Shown here: positions 28,233-37,729 of the stretch, piece by piece | Layout of the letters: each line of letters opens with the position of its first letter | Numbering within the stretch: position 1 is the first letter of the stretch | Source of the DNA: Promicromonospora thailandica | Lineage (GTDB): Bacteria > Actinomycetota > Actinomycetes > Actinomycetales > Cellulomonadaceae | DNA length: 64,000 nt | Assembly (NCBI RefSeq): GCF_024171955.1 | Contig: NZ_JAMTCS010000005.1 | Coordinates: forward strand, 124,001 to 188,000 | Reading direction: 5' to 3' | Notes under the pieces: model-generated | What the model saw: only the letters and a program-made list of their open reading frames with translations | The model's database searches: none | Told to the model about the DNA's origin: nothing | Position numbers and translations under genes: made by a program

Positions 28233-28766
28233 TCAGCCCCCGCACTCGATCTCGGTCACGGCGTCCCGCGACAGGGCGATCACCGTGTCCGACGCGACCG
28301 GGCTGAGCGCCACGCCCGGCGGCACGACCGAGCCCCAGTCGCAGTCGTTCTCGGCGAAGTACGCCTCCCGTGCGCCGCCGTCGGGCGCCCAGTACCGGAC
28401 ACGGTGGTCCGGACCCTGGCACTCGAACTCCGGGTCGCACACGGAGACCACGAGCGCACGCATGGTGACCCAGGTGCTCTCGTCGACGCAGCCCGTGACC
28501 GGCAGGCCGTTGTAGGCCTGGAAGGCCTCGGTGGCCACCTCCGACTGCGCGTCCCACGACCCGTCGACGGGCTGGAGCCCCGTGCCCGCCCACAGCACGT
28601 TCTGGGCCGCGACGACCGCCCCGCCGCTGGTCGCACCGCACTCCCCGACCGGGTCGTTGGAGACCCACATCGCGCTGGAGTGCATCGCCTGCACCACGGC
28701 GGCGACCAGCAGCGCGGCGACGACCGTGCCGCCGCCCGCCTGCAGCCAGGTCCGGGTGCTGGGCAT
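28233..28766 (-). CDS. Membrane-anchored protein with peptidoglycan-binding-like motif
   Basis: 177 aa. N-terminal membrane helix (about residues 11-27) acts as anchor or signal. Residues about 52-105 (AAQNVLWAGTGLQPVDGSWD ... TEAFQAYNGLPVTGCVDESTW) follow the PG_binding_1 pattern of aligned Leu/Asp-Gly/Phe-Gln/Leu positions. Six cysteines suggest disulfides. Same general design as the protein encoded at 153-656. Minus-strand TTACGCT near 28818 is a possible -10 region. Confidence 0.7.
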   Translation of the reverse strand: MPSTRTWLQAGGGTVVAALLVAAVVQAMHSSAMWVSNDPVGECGATSGGAVVAAQNVLWAGTGLQPVDGSWDAQSEVATEAFQAYNGLPVTGCVDESTWVTMRALVVSVCDPEFECQGPDHRVRYWAPDGGAREAYFAENDCDWGSVVPPGVALSPVASDTVIALSRDAVTEIECGG

Positions 28767-28947
28767 GTCCTCGACGCTCCTTCGTCCGCGTGCCCGTGGT
28801 CGGGCCGCGATCGCGAGCGTAACAATCCGCCCTTAGTAGACGGAAGCGACGCACCGGACATCTACGGCGGCGGGCGCGGGCCGCGGAAGTTTCACGAGGG
28901 TGAATTCAGCAGGTGACGAGGCACCGCACCGGGGTAGTGTCGGGCGC

Positions 28948-29874
28948 ATGCTGCGGCCCCTGATCGGCCCGCCTCGCCTGCGGCCGGGCGACACGGTGGC
29001 CGTCGTGGCGCCGTCGGGCCCGGTGCCCGCCGAACGGCTGGACGCCGGCGTGCGCCGGCTGCGGGACTGGGACCTCGAGGTGCAGGTGATGCCGCACGTG
29101 CGGGACACGCACCCGGTGCACAGCTACCTCGCGGGCTCGGACGCCGCCCGCGCGGCCGACTTCCAGGAGGCGTGGCTCGACCCCGACGTCCGCGCGGTCT
29201 TCGTGGCGCGCGGCGGGTACGGCGCCAGCCGGATGATCGACCTGACGGACTGGGACGCGCTCGCCGCCACGGACCCCAAGGTGCTCGTCGGGTACAGCGA
29301 CTGCACGGTGCTGCACCAGGCCGTGGCCCAGCACCTGGGCGTGGTGTCGCTGCACGGGCCCATGCCGGGCACCACGTCGTTCCTCGACTCCCTCGTCGCC
29401 CGCGAGCACCTGCGCCGCACCCTGTTCGAGCCGGAGGTGACGCAGGCCATCACCGGGCCGGGTGCCCACACCCTGGTGGGTGGCACGGCCCGCGGGGTCA
29501 CGACGGGCGGGTGCGTCTCGCTGCTGGCGACGTCCGTCGGCGTGGGGAGCCCGGCGCCGTCGGCCGCGGGCGGCATCGTGCTGCTGGAGGACGTCGACGA
29601 GCAGGCCTACCGCATCGACTCGTTCCTCACCCACCTGCTGCGCACGGGCTGGTTCGACGGCGCCGTCGGCGTCGTGCTCGGCTCGTGGCAGGACTGCGGC
29701 GCGGTCGAGCCCGTGGTGCTCGACCTGCTCGGACCGCTCGGCATCCCGGTGCTGGGCGAGCTCGGGTTCGGCCACGGTCCCGACCCGCTCACGGTGCCGC
29801 TCGGCGTCGAGGCCCGGCTCGACGCCGACGCCGGCACGCTGACCCTGGGCGAGCCGGCGCTCGGCCTGCGCTGA
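28948..29874 (+). CDS. LD-carboxypeptidase (peptidase S66)
   Basis: 308 aa, cytoplasmic (no signal peptide). Family S66 cuts the L,D bond between residues 3 and 4 of recycled muropeptide tetrapeptides (LdcA) or hydrolyses microcin C7-like compounds (MccF). Seen: nucleophile region LVGYSDCTVLHQA, the acidic catalytic LLEDVDEQAYRIDSFL and histidine GELGFGHGPDPLTVPLG, in the expected order. TAGTGT (28935-28940) ends 7 bases before the ATG, so the mRNA may be leaderless. Converges with the AsnC gene. Confidence 0.92.
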   Translation: MLRPLIGPPRLRPGDTVAVVAPSGPVPAERLDAGVRRLRDWDLEVQVMPHVRDTHPVHSYLAGSDAARAADFQEAWLDPDVRAVFVARGGYGASRMIDLTDWDALAATDPKVLVGYSDCTVLHQAVAQHLGVVSLHGPMPGTTSFLDSLVAREHLRRTLFEPEVTQAITGPGAHTLVGGTARGVTTGGCVSLLATSVGVGSPAPSAAGGIVLLEDVDEQAYRIDSFLTHLLRTGWFDGAVGVVLGSWQDCGAVEPVVLDLLGPLGIPVLGELGFGHGPDPLTVPLGVEARLDADAGTLTLGEPALGLR

Positions 29875-29880
29875 GCCGGG

Positions 29881-30353
29881 CTACCGTCCGGCGTCCGGCT
29901 CGGACGTCTGGCCCTCGAAGTAGGTCTGCAGCACCACCGTCGTGCGGGTCGACACCTTGGCCGTGCGCCGGATCCGCCCGAGCAGCTCCTCCAGCGCGCG
30001 CGGCGACGCGACGCGCACGGTCAGCAGGTAGTTCGCGTTGCCGGCCACCGAGTAGCAGGACTCGATGCCGGGCATGCCCCGCAGGCGGTCCGGGGCGTCG
30101 TCCTCCTGCGCCTGGTCCAGGGGGGTGATCTCGACGAACGCCGACAGCGGCAGCCCGACCGCCTCCGGGTTCACCACGGCCCGGTAGCCGGTGATCACGC
30201 CGCGGGCCTCCAGCTTGCGCACCCGCACCTGCACGGCGGACAGCGACAGGCCCGAGATCTCGGACAGCACCGCCAGGGTGGTGCGCCCGTCGTTGCGCAG
30301 CGCGTCCACGAGCGCGCGGTCGATCCCGTCGAGCGGTGTCACGTCGTTCTCGG

Positions 30354-30357
<4 letters not shown>
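29881..30357 (-). CDS. AsnC/Lrp family regulator
   Basis: 158 aa. N-terminal helix-turn-helix (LDGIDRALVDALRNDGR, LSEISGLSLSAVQVRVRKLEARG) and C-terminal RAM ligand domain (SAFVEITPL ... GNANYLLTVRV). The ATG overlaps the stop of the ABC-F gene (ATGA), so it is translated as the second gene of that operon. Possible effector: lysine or a branched-chain amino acid; lat is close by. Confidence 0.93.
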
Positions 30358-32201
<1,844 letters not shown>

Positions 32202-32207
32202 CAGTCA

Positions 32208-32228
32208 AGGGTAGTCGCGCGCTAGGCT
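32208..32228. promoter_or_regulatory. Divergent -10 boxes of the ABC-F and esterase genes
   Basis: Minus strand TACCCT (32208-32213) places the ABC-F start site on its GTG codon; plus strand TAGGCT (32223-32228) serves the esterase gene, which has a normal leader and GAGGAG ribosome-binding site. No clear -35 boxes. Confidence 0.45.
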
Positions 32229-32304
32229 CACCCCGGCCGACGGCGGTCGCACCCGGCGCACGCCGCCCGCCGGCCCGCGGAACGACGATGCGAGGAGCAC
32301 AGAC

Positions 32305-33291
32305 GTGGCCCAGTTCGACATGCCGCTGCCCGACCTGGAGCGGTACGCCCCCGAGATCGAGGAGCCGGACGACTTCGACGACTTCTGGGCCGGGACGCTG
32401 GCGGAGGCCAGGACGTTCGACGCCGCGCCCGCGGTGGAGCGGGTCGACACGGGCCTGACCCAGGTGCTGGTCGACGACGTGACCTTCCCCGGCTTCGGCG
32501 GCCACCCGGTCAAGGCGTGGCTGACCCGCCCGGCACACGCGGACGGCGACCTGCCCGTGGTGGTGGAGTACCTGGGCTACGGCGGTGGGCGCGGCCTGCC
32601 GTACGACCACCTGCAGTGGGCGGCCGCGGGCTACGCGCACCTCGTGATGGACACGCGCGGCCAGGGTTCGGGCTGGGGTGCGGGCGGCGGGACGCCGGAC
32701 CCGGTGGGCTCGGGTCCCGCGTCTCCCGGCTTCATGACGCGCGGCGTCCTCGACCCGCACGAGCACTACTACCGCCGGGTGTTCACCGACGGCGTGCGCG
32801 CGGTGGACGCCGTCCGCGCGATCGCGGGGCTGGACCCGGAGCGGGTCGCGGTGACGGGCGGGAGCCAGGGCGGCGGCATCACGATCGCGGTGGCGGGCCT
32901 GGTGCCCGACGTCGTGGCGGCGATGCCGGACGTGCCGTTCCTGTGCCACTACCGCCGCGCGGTGTCGATCACGGACGCCATGCCGTACGGCGAGATCACG
33001 AAGTATTTGTCGGTGCACCGCGGTCCCGAGGTCGAGGCGCAGGTGTGGCGCACGTTCTCGTACCTGGACGGCGTCTCGTTCGCGCGCCGCGCCCGCACGC
33101 CCGGCCTGTTCTCGACGGCCCTCATGGACGCGACCTGCCCGCCCTCGACCGTGTACGCGGCGTACAACGGGTGGGCCGCCGGGCAGGCGGACGTGGCCCG
33201 CGAGATCGACGTCTACCCGTACAACATGCACGAGGGCGGCGGCGACTACCGCTTCCCCCGGAAGCTGGAGTGGCTGGGCGCGACGCTCTGA
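32305..33291 (+). CDS. Acetyl xylan esterase / cephalosporin-C deacetylase (CE7)
   Basis: 328 aa, GTG start after GAGGAG. Alpha/beta hydrolase that removes acetyl groups from xylo-oligosaccharides and also accepts cephalosporin C; cytoplasmic, typically hexameric. Catalytic triad visible: Ser187 in TGGSQGGG, Asp275 in LMDATCPP, His309 in YNMHEGG, plus the family motif DTRGQGSGW. Length is normal. A truncated, catalytically dead paralogue follows directly. Confidence 0.95.
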   Translation: MAQFDMPLPDLERYAPEIEEPDDFDDFWAGTLAEARTFDAAPAVERVDTGLTQVLVDDVTFPGFGGHPVKAWLTRPAHADGDLPVVVEYLGYGGGRGLPYDHLQWAAAGYAHLVMDTRGQGSGWGAGGGTPDPVGSGPASPGFMTRGVLDPHEHYYRRVFTDGVRAVDAVRAIAGLDPERVAVTGGSQGGGITIAVAGLVPDVVAAMPDVPFLCHYRRAVSITDAMPYGEITKYLSVHRGPEVEAQVWRTFSYLDGVSFARRARTPGLFSTALMDATCPPSTVYAAYNGWAAGQADVAREIDVYPYNMHEGGGDYRFPRKLEWLGATL

Positions 33292-33366
33292 CCGCCCCGG
33301 CGGGCGGGCGTGTCACAGCCGGGCGGTAGGCTCCCCACCGCACGACCCATCCCCGGAGGTGTTCCC

Positions 33367-34176
33367 GTGCCCGACTTCGACCTGCCGCTCGTCGCGGTGA
33401 CGCCGGCTGGCCCGCCCGCCACCGACGAGCCCGCGAACTTCGACCTGTTCTGGTCACGGACGCTCGCGGAGCACCGTGACATCGAGGTGGCCCCTGAGCT
33501 GACCGCCGCGTCGGCCCGGTCCCGGGGCCTCGTGGCCGAGGCGGTGACCTTCGCCGGGTTCGGCGGGCGACCGGTGACCGGGCGCCTGCTCACGCCGGCC
33601 GACGCCGCCGGCCCGCTGCCGGGTGTCGTCGAGCTGCGGCCCGCGGGCCGGGACGCCGGGCGCGACCTGGAGTGGCTCGCCCCGGGCGGGTTCGTGCACC
33701 TCGTGGTCGAGCTGCCGGGCGACGACCTCGACGATCCCTACAACCGTGGTGTCTTCACGGATGCCGTGCGCGCGGTGCAGGCCCTGCGCACCGTGACGAG
33801 CGTGGATCCCTCCCGCGTCGCGGTGCTCGGCACCGGCCCGGTGGCCGCGGCCGCCGTGGCCGCGGCGGGGCTCCTGCCGGACCTCGCGTGCGCCATGGTG
33901 GAGGGCGACGTCCCCGCGGCGCACAAGGACTCCCTGGTGGCGTTCGCCCGGCGCGCGAGCACGCCCCTCCAGCTCACGCAGGGCGCGGGCGCGCAGGTGC
34001 TGCTGGAGGAGTGGGGCTTCAACGCGGCGCTCGCCCTGGCCGCGATGACCGGCACGGTCAAGCGGGTGGTCGAGTGTGTGCTCACCGAGGACGACGACGT
34101 GCCGGGCCGCCGCGCCCGCTGGATCACGGCGCACACGCACCTCGCGAACGTCTTCGTGCCGCAGGTCGCGTACTGA
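33367..34176 (+). CDS. CE7-like pseudoenzyme (paralogue of upstream esterase)
   Basis: 269 aa, GTG start with GGAGGTGTTCCC before it. The start (PDFDLPLVAVTP ... PANFDLFWSRTLAEHR), VTFAGFGGRPVTGRLLTP, YNRGVFTDAVRAVQALR and VDPSRVAVLG align with the upstream CE7 enzyme. The nucleophile motif is GTGPVAA instead of GGSQGG (Ser replaced by Gly), the DTRGQGSGW segment is missing, and no Asp/His triad partners are visible in the shortened C-terminal part. The frame is intact and has a good ribosome-binding site, so it is probably expressed, perhaps as a non-catalytic partner of the hexamer. Confidence 0.8.
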   Translation: MPDFDLPLVAVTPAGPPATDEPANFDLFWSRTLAEHRDIEVAPELTAASARSRGLVAEAVTFAGFGGRPVTGRLLTPADAAGPLPGVVELRPAGRDAGRDLEWLAPGGFVHLVVELPGDDLDDPYNRGVFTDAVRAVQALRTVTSVDPSRVAVLGTGPVAAAAVAAAGLLPDLACAMVEGDVPAAHKDSLVAFARRASTPLQLTQGAGAQVLLEEWGFNAALALAAMTGTVKRVVECVLTEDDDVPGRRARWITAHTHLANVFVPQVAY

Positions 34177-34180
34177 GGCC

Positions 34181-35134
34181 CTAGCTCCGCGCCACCGACG
34201 TGACCACCTGCGTGCCCGGGGCCGGCCCGGTCGCGCACCAGATCTGGTCGACGACGTCGGCCGCCGTCCACGCCGCGCCCAGCGCCAGGGCGTGCTGCCG
34301 GGACCGGCCGAGGGCGGCGACGGTGGGGCCGGACCCGGAGACGACGACGCCCAGGGCGCCCGCCTCCGTGGCCACCTCCAGCACCTCGGCGAGCTCCGGG
34401 CGCAGGTCGAGTGCGGGCCGCTCGAGGTCGTTGTGCAGGGCCTTGCCGAGCGCGACCGGGTCCCCGGCGCGCAGCGCGTGCATGAGCTCGGTGTCGTCGG
34501 CGGGCGCGACCGCGGGCGTCGACGGGCCGGCCAGCTCGTCGAACCGGCGGAACACGCTGGGCGTCGACAGCCCCGTGCGCTGCGTGCCGAAGCACCAGTG
34601 GAACTCCCCGCGCGTCATCGCCGGGGTCAGCAGGTCGCCCCGGCCGGTTCCGACGGCGGTGTGCCCGAGCAGCGAGAACGGCACGTCCGCACCGAGCTCG
34701 GCGGCCATCTCGACCAGCTCGGCACGTGGCACACCGGCCTCCCACAGCGCGTCGCAGGCCACGAGCGCGGCCGCCGCGTCCGCGGAGCCCCCGGCCATGC
34801 CGCCCGCCACCGGGACACCCTTGGTGACGTGCAGCGCGACGTCGGCCGCCAGGCCCGTGCGGTCGGCCAGCAGCGCGGCGGCCCGCCACGCGAGGTTGGT
34901 CTCGTCGGTCGGCACGGCCTCGGCCTGCGGGCCCGAGACCGTCAGCGAGATGCCGGCGCCGGCCGGAACCTGGGTGGCCGTGACCTCCTCGAAGAGGGAC
35001 ACGGCCTGGAAGATGGTCGCCAGCGGGTGGTAGCCGTCGGCACCGACGGGCCCGACGCGCAGCGCCAGGTTGACCTTTCCGGGCGCGCGCACCCGGACGG
35101 ACGGCTCAGGGGCCGCGCTCAGCCGCGCGCTCAC
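34181..35134 (-). CDS. ispE: 4-diphosphocytidyl-2-C-methyl-D-erythritol kinase
   Basis: 317 aa GHMP kinase of the MEP isoprenoid pathway. Seen: RAPGKVNLALRVGPVGADGYH (substrate lysine region), glycine-rich ATP loop PVAGGMAGGSADAAAALVA, and GVVVSGSGPTVAALG. Its start overlaps the rsmA stop (ATGA). It is the last gene of the metG-tatD-rpf-rsmA-ispE series. Confidence 0.97.
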   Translation of the reverse strand: MSARLSAAPEPSVRVRAPGKVNLALRVGPVGADGYHPLATIFQAVSLFEEVTATQVPAGAGISLTVSGPQAEAVPTDETNLAWRAAALLADRTGLAADVALHVTKGVPVAGGMAGGSADAAAALVACDALWEAGVPRAELVEMAAELGADVPFSLLGHTAVGTGRGDLLTPAMTRGEFHWCFGTQRTGLSTPSVFRRFDELAGPSTPAVAPADDTELMHALRAGDPVALGKALHNDLERPALDLRPELAEVLEVATEAGALGVVVSGSGPTVAALGRSRQHALALGAAWTAADVVDQIWCATGPAPGTQVVTSVARS

Positions 35135-36003
35135 TCGCCCGCCTCCCCCGCCGCGCCGGGCAGGTGCTCGGCGATGCGGGCGAACTGCTCCACGGTCAGG
35201 GTCTCGCCGCGCGCTCCCGGGTCCACACCCGCGGCGCGCAGGGCGGTCTCGGCCGCGGCGCCCGAGCCGAACAGCGCGGACAGGGCGGCGCGCAGGGTCT
35301 TGCGCCGCTGCGCGAAGGCAGCGTCGACGACGGTGAACACCGCCTCGCGCGGCGCCGTGGTCTCGGGTGGCTCCCGCCGCTCGAGCTGCACCAGCGCGGA
35401 GTCGACGTTGGGCGCGGGCCAGAAGACGCTGCGCCCGATGGTGCCGGCCCGGCGCGCCGACGCGTACCAGGCGGCCTTCACCGAGGGGACGCCGTAGATC
35501 TTGCTGCCCGGGGCGGCCGCGATCCGGTCGGCCACCTCGGCCTGGACCATGACGAGCACACGCTCCAGGGAGCCGAACCGCTGCAGCATGGTCAGCAGCA
35601 CGGGGACGGCCACGTTGTAGGGGAGGTTCGCCACGAGCGCCGTCGGCGGGTCGCCGGGCAGGGCCGTGACGTCCATCGCGTCGGAGAGCACGGCCTCGAA
35701 GTCGGACTCGGGGAACCGCGCCCGCACGGTCGCGGCGATCTGGCCGGCGAGCACCGGGTCGATCTCGATGGCCACGACCGACGCGCCGGCCTCCACGAGG
35801 CCGAGGGTCAGGGACCCCAGCCCCGGGCCGACCTCGACGACCCGCTCCCCCGGCCTGAGGCCGGCGGTGCGCACGATCTTGCGGACCGTCCCGCCGTCGT
35901 GCAGGAAGTTCTGGCCCAGCGTCTTGGTGGGCCGCACGCCCAAGCGCCCTGCCAGGTCGCGGATCTCCGCGGGACCGAGCAGGGCGCCTGAGGTTTCGTT
36001 CAT
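35131..36003 (-). CDS. rsmA: 16S rRNA dimethyladenosine transferase
   Basis: 290 aa, RsmA/KsgA, dimethylates the two adjacent adenines near the 3' end of 16S rRNA. Seen: KTLGQNFLHD, motif I VVEVGPGLGSLTLGL, acidic AIEIDPVL, catalytic NLPYNVAVPVLL and the C-terminal substrate domain. Lies 25 bp downstream of an rpf-type gene and overlaps ispE. Confidence 0.97.
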   Translation of the reverse strand: MNETSGALLGPAEIRDLAGRLGVRPTKTLGQNFLHDGGTVRKIVRTAGLRPGERVVEVGPGLGSLTLGLVEAGASVVAIEIDPVLAGQIAATVRARFPESDFEAVLSDAMDVTALPGDPPTALVANLPYNVAVPVLLTMLQRFGSLERVLVMVQAEVADRIAAAPGSKIYGVPSVKAAWYASARRAGTIGRSVFWPAPNVDSALVQLERREPPETTAPREAVFTVVDAAFAQRRKTLRAALSALFGSGAAAETALRAAGVDPGARGETLTVEQFARIAEHLPGAAGEAGE

Positions 36004-36027
36004 GCAGGGGAGCCTAACTGACAGGGG

Positions 36028-37371
36028 TCAGTACCAGCCCACCGACTCCGAGTGACCCCACGCACCGCACGGCGTGCCGTAACGGTCCGCGATGTAGCCC
36101 AGGCCCCACTCGATCTGCGTGGCCGGGTTGGTGGCCCAGTCGGAGCCCGCCGAGCCCATCTTGGAGCCCGGCAGCGCCTGCGGGATGCCGTAGGCACCGG
36201 ACGACGGGTTGGCCGCCTGGTAGTTCCAGCCGGACTCCCGCTCCCAGAGGAGCTCGAGGCAGGTCCACTCCGAGCCGGTCCACCCACGGGCGGCGGCCAT
36301 CTGCTGGCCGATCTCCTTGACGGAGCCCGCCGGCGCCGGGGCGCTGGTGGTGGCAGCGGTCGTCGTCGGCTCGGCGGAGGTCTCCTCCACCACGACCGGA
36401 CGCTCCTTGGTGCCGTCGACGACGACCCGGTCGACCGGCTTCTTCGTCACCTTGTCGGAGATCTCCTTGCGGTGGACGACCTCGCCGTCGATCGTGCGCA
36501 CCTGGACGACCCGGGTGCGCACACCCTTCTCGCCCTCGGTCCGCACCACGTCGGCCAGGTCCTCGTAGCGGTCGCCGTCCTTGACGGTCTTCGTCGAGAA
36601 GTCCAGGTCGATGCGCTGGGTCACGCGCTTGGTCTCGACACGCTGCACCTGGACGGCGACGTCCGCGCCGGCCTTGTCGGCCGCGGTCGCGTCCTTGCCG
36701 CGGATGACCTTGTCCTCCGCGAGCGACGCCACGGGGGCGATGCTGACCAGGTCGTCCTTGTCGAGCTCGATCTCGAGCCCGTCCAGCACGCTGTCGACGC
36801 TCTCGGAGTGGTCCTCGACCACGCGGGTCCTGCCGTCGGCCACGACCGCGACCGGGCCGTCGTCGTTCAGGCGCAGGGGCAGCGACGCGCGGTCGCCGGA
36901 GCGGGAGGCCACGAGGGCGACGTCGCCGCCACGCTCGGCCAGGGTGCTCAGGGCCTCGCTCGCGTCGGTGACGGTGACCCAGACGTCTCGCTGGTCCTTG
37001 CCGTCGGTCATGGTGACCTGGCGGCCGTAGCGGACCACGATCTCGTCGCCGTCGGAGAGGGTGGCGTCGACGCCCGGGGCGACGAGGTCCCGCTCGCCCA
37101 GGCGGATGCCCTGCGACTCCAGCATGCCCTGGACGGAGCCGGAGTAGGTGGTGAGGGTCTGGGTGGTGCCGTCGACGTCGAGGGTGACGGTCTTGCGTGC
37201 CTCGGCGAAGGCGACCGAGCCGGAGGCGACGATCGCGACGGCGGAGAGGCCGGCCACGAGCGGCCAGCGACGGCGGTTCTTCTGGGGGGTGGTCCGGGTG
37301 GCTGCTGCCTCGGACGGTGAGTCGATGCTGGGGATGGAGCCAGAACTCAGCTGCTCAGAACGGGGGTTCAC
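36028..37371 (-). CDS. DUF348/G5 cell-wall lytic protein (RpfB-like, SLT-type C terminus), copy 1
   Basis: 447 aa. Membrane anchor or signal at about residues 36-56 (WPLVAGLSAVAIVASGSVAFA), then three DUF348 modules (e.g. KTVTLDVDGTTQTLTTYSG), a G5 domain (KTVKDGDRYEDLADVVRTEGEKG, KKPVDRVVV), a Thr/Pro linker and a lysozyme-like catalytic domain: CLELLWERESGWNYQ with the catalytic Glu, NPSSGAYGIPQALPGSKM, GSDWATNPATQIEWGL. Such proteins cleave peptidoglycan and trigger resuscitation. The GTG at 37371 is preceded by GACTGGACACGA, a block shared with the next copy; a GTG ten codons upstream is possible. Confidence 0.88.
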   Translation of the reverse strand: MNPRSEQLSSGSIPSIDSPSEAAATRTTPQKNRRRWPLVAGLSAVAIVASGSVAFAEARKTVTLDVDGTTQTLTTYSGSVQGMLESQGIRLGERDLVAPGVDATLSDGDEIVVRYGRQVTMTDGKDQRDVWVTVTDASEALSTLAERGGDVALVASRSGDRASLPLRLNDDGPVAVVADGRTRVVEDHSESVDSVLDGLEIELDKDDLVSIAPVASLAEDKVIRGKDATAADKAGADVAVQVQRVETKRVTQRIDLDFSTKTVKDGDRYEDLADVVRTEGEKGVRTRVVQVRTIDGEVVHRKEISDKVTKKPVDRVVVDGTKERPVVVEETSAEPTTTAATTSAPAPAGSVKEIGQQMAAARGWTGSEWTCLELLWERESGWNYQAANPSSGAYGIPQALPGSKMGSAGSDWATNPATQIEWGLGYIADRYGTPCGAWGHSESVGWY

Positions 37372-37729
37372 TCGTGTCCAGTCGTCGGACGTCCCGGGCA
37401 CGGGCGGCGAGACGGGCACCCGCACGCGCGGGAGTCCTACCACGATCCGGCCTGGGGGCCAGGCGGCTCGTACGAGCCGTCGCGGTCTCGACCGGCCGAT
37501 CCGGCGGTCTGACACCGTCCGCGAGGGTCCGCATCGGGTGCCGCCCCTGCCGCCGCGGAGGTGCTGTGCGGTACACCACAAGGCACCCCCACGCCAGCGA
37601 GGACAACCGAACGTAACTGATTTGTTATCGCTCGGACAAATATCTCGGGGAATTGACACTGTGGTCTCGGTCACTCGTCTTGGACGCTCGTCCATGTCAT
37701 TCGGCGGCCTTCCGGAGAGTCTTTCGAGG
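37372..37729 (-). promoter_or_regulatory. Long leader/promoter region of Rpf-like copy 1
   Basis: 358 bp without a gene. Minus-strand promoter TTGTCC (37634-37639), 18-bp spacer, TACGTT (37610-37615), inside the paired boxes GATAAC-N6-GTTACG whose GTTAC-type cores are 11 bp apart. The ~240-base leader contains AGACCGCCGGATCGGCCGG (about 37491-37509) and CGTGCCCGG ... GACTGGAC just before the start, both also present before copy 2. GGACG-CT-CGTCC at 37682-37693 is a small hairpin after copy 2. No c-di-AMP (ydaO) riboswitch motifs were found. Confidence 0.55.

Noticed and set aside
37372-37729. c-di-AMP (ydaO) riboswitch before the rpf-type genes
   Set aside because: Expected in actinobacterial rpf leaders, but the conserved motifs of that class could not be found on the minus strand here or at 39365-39580.
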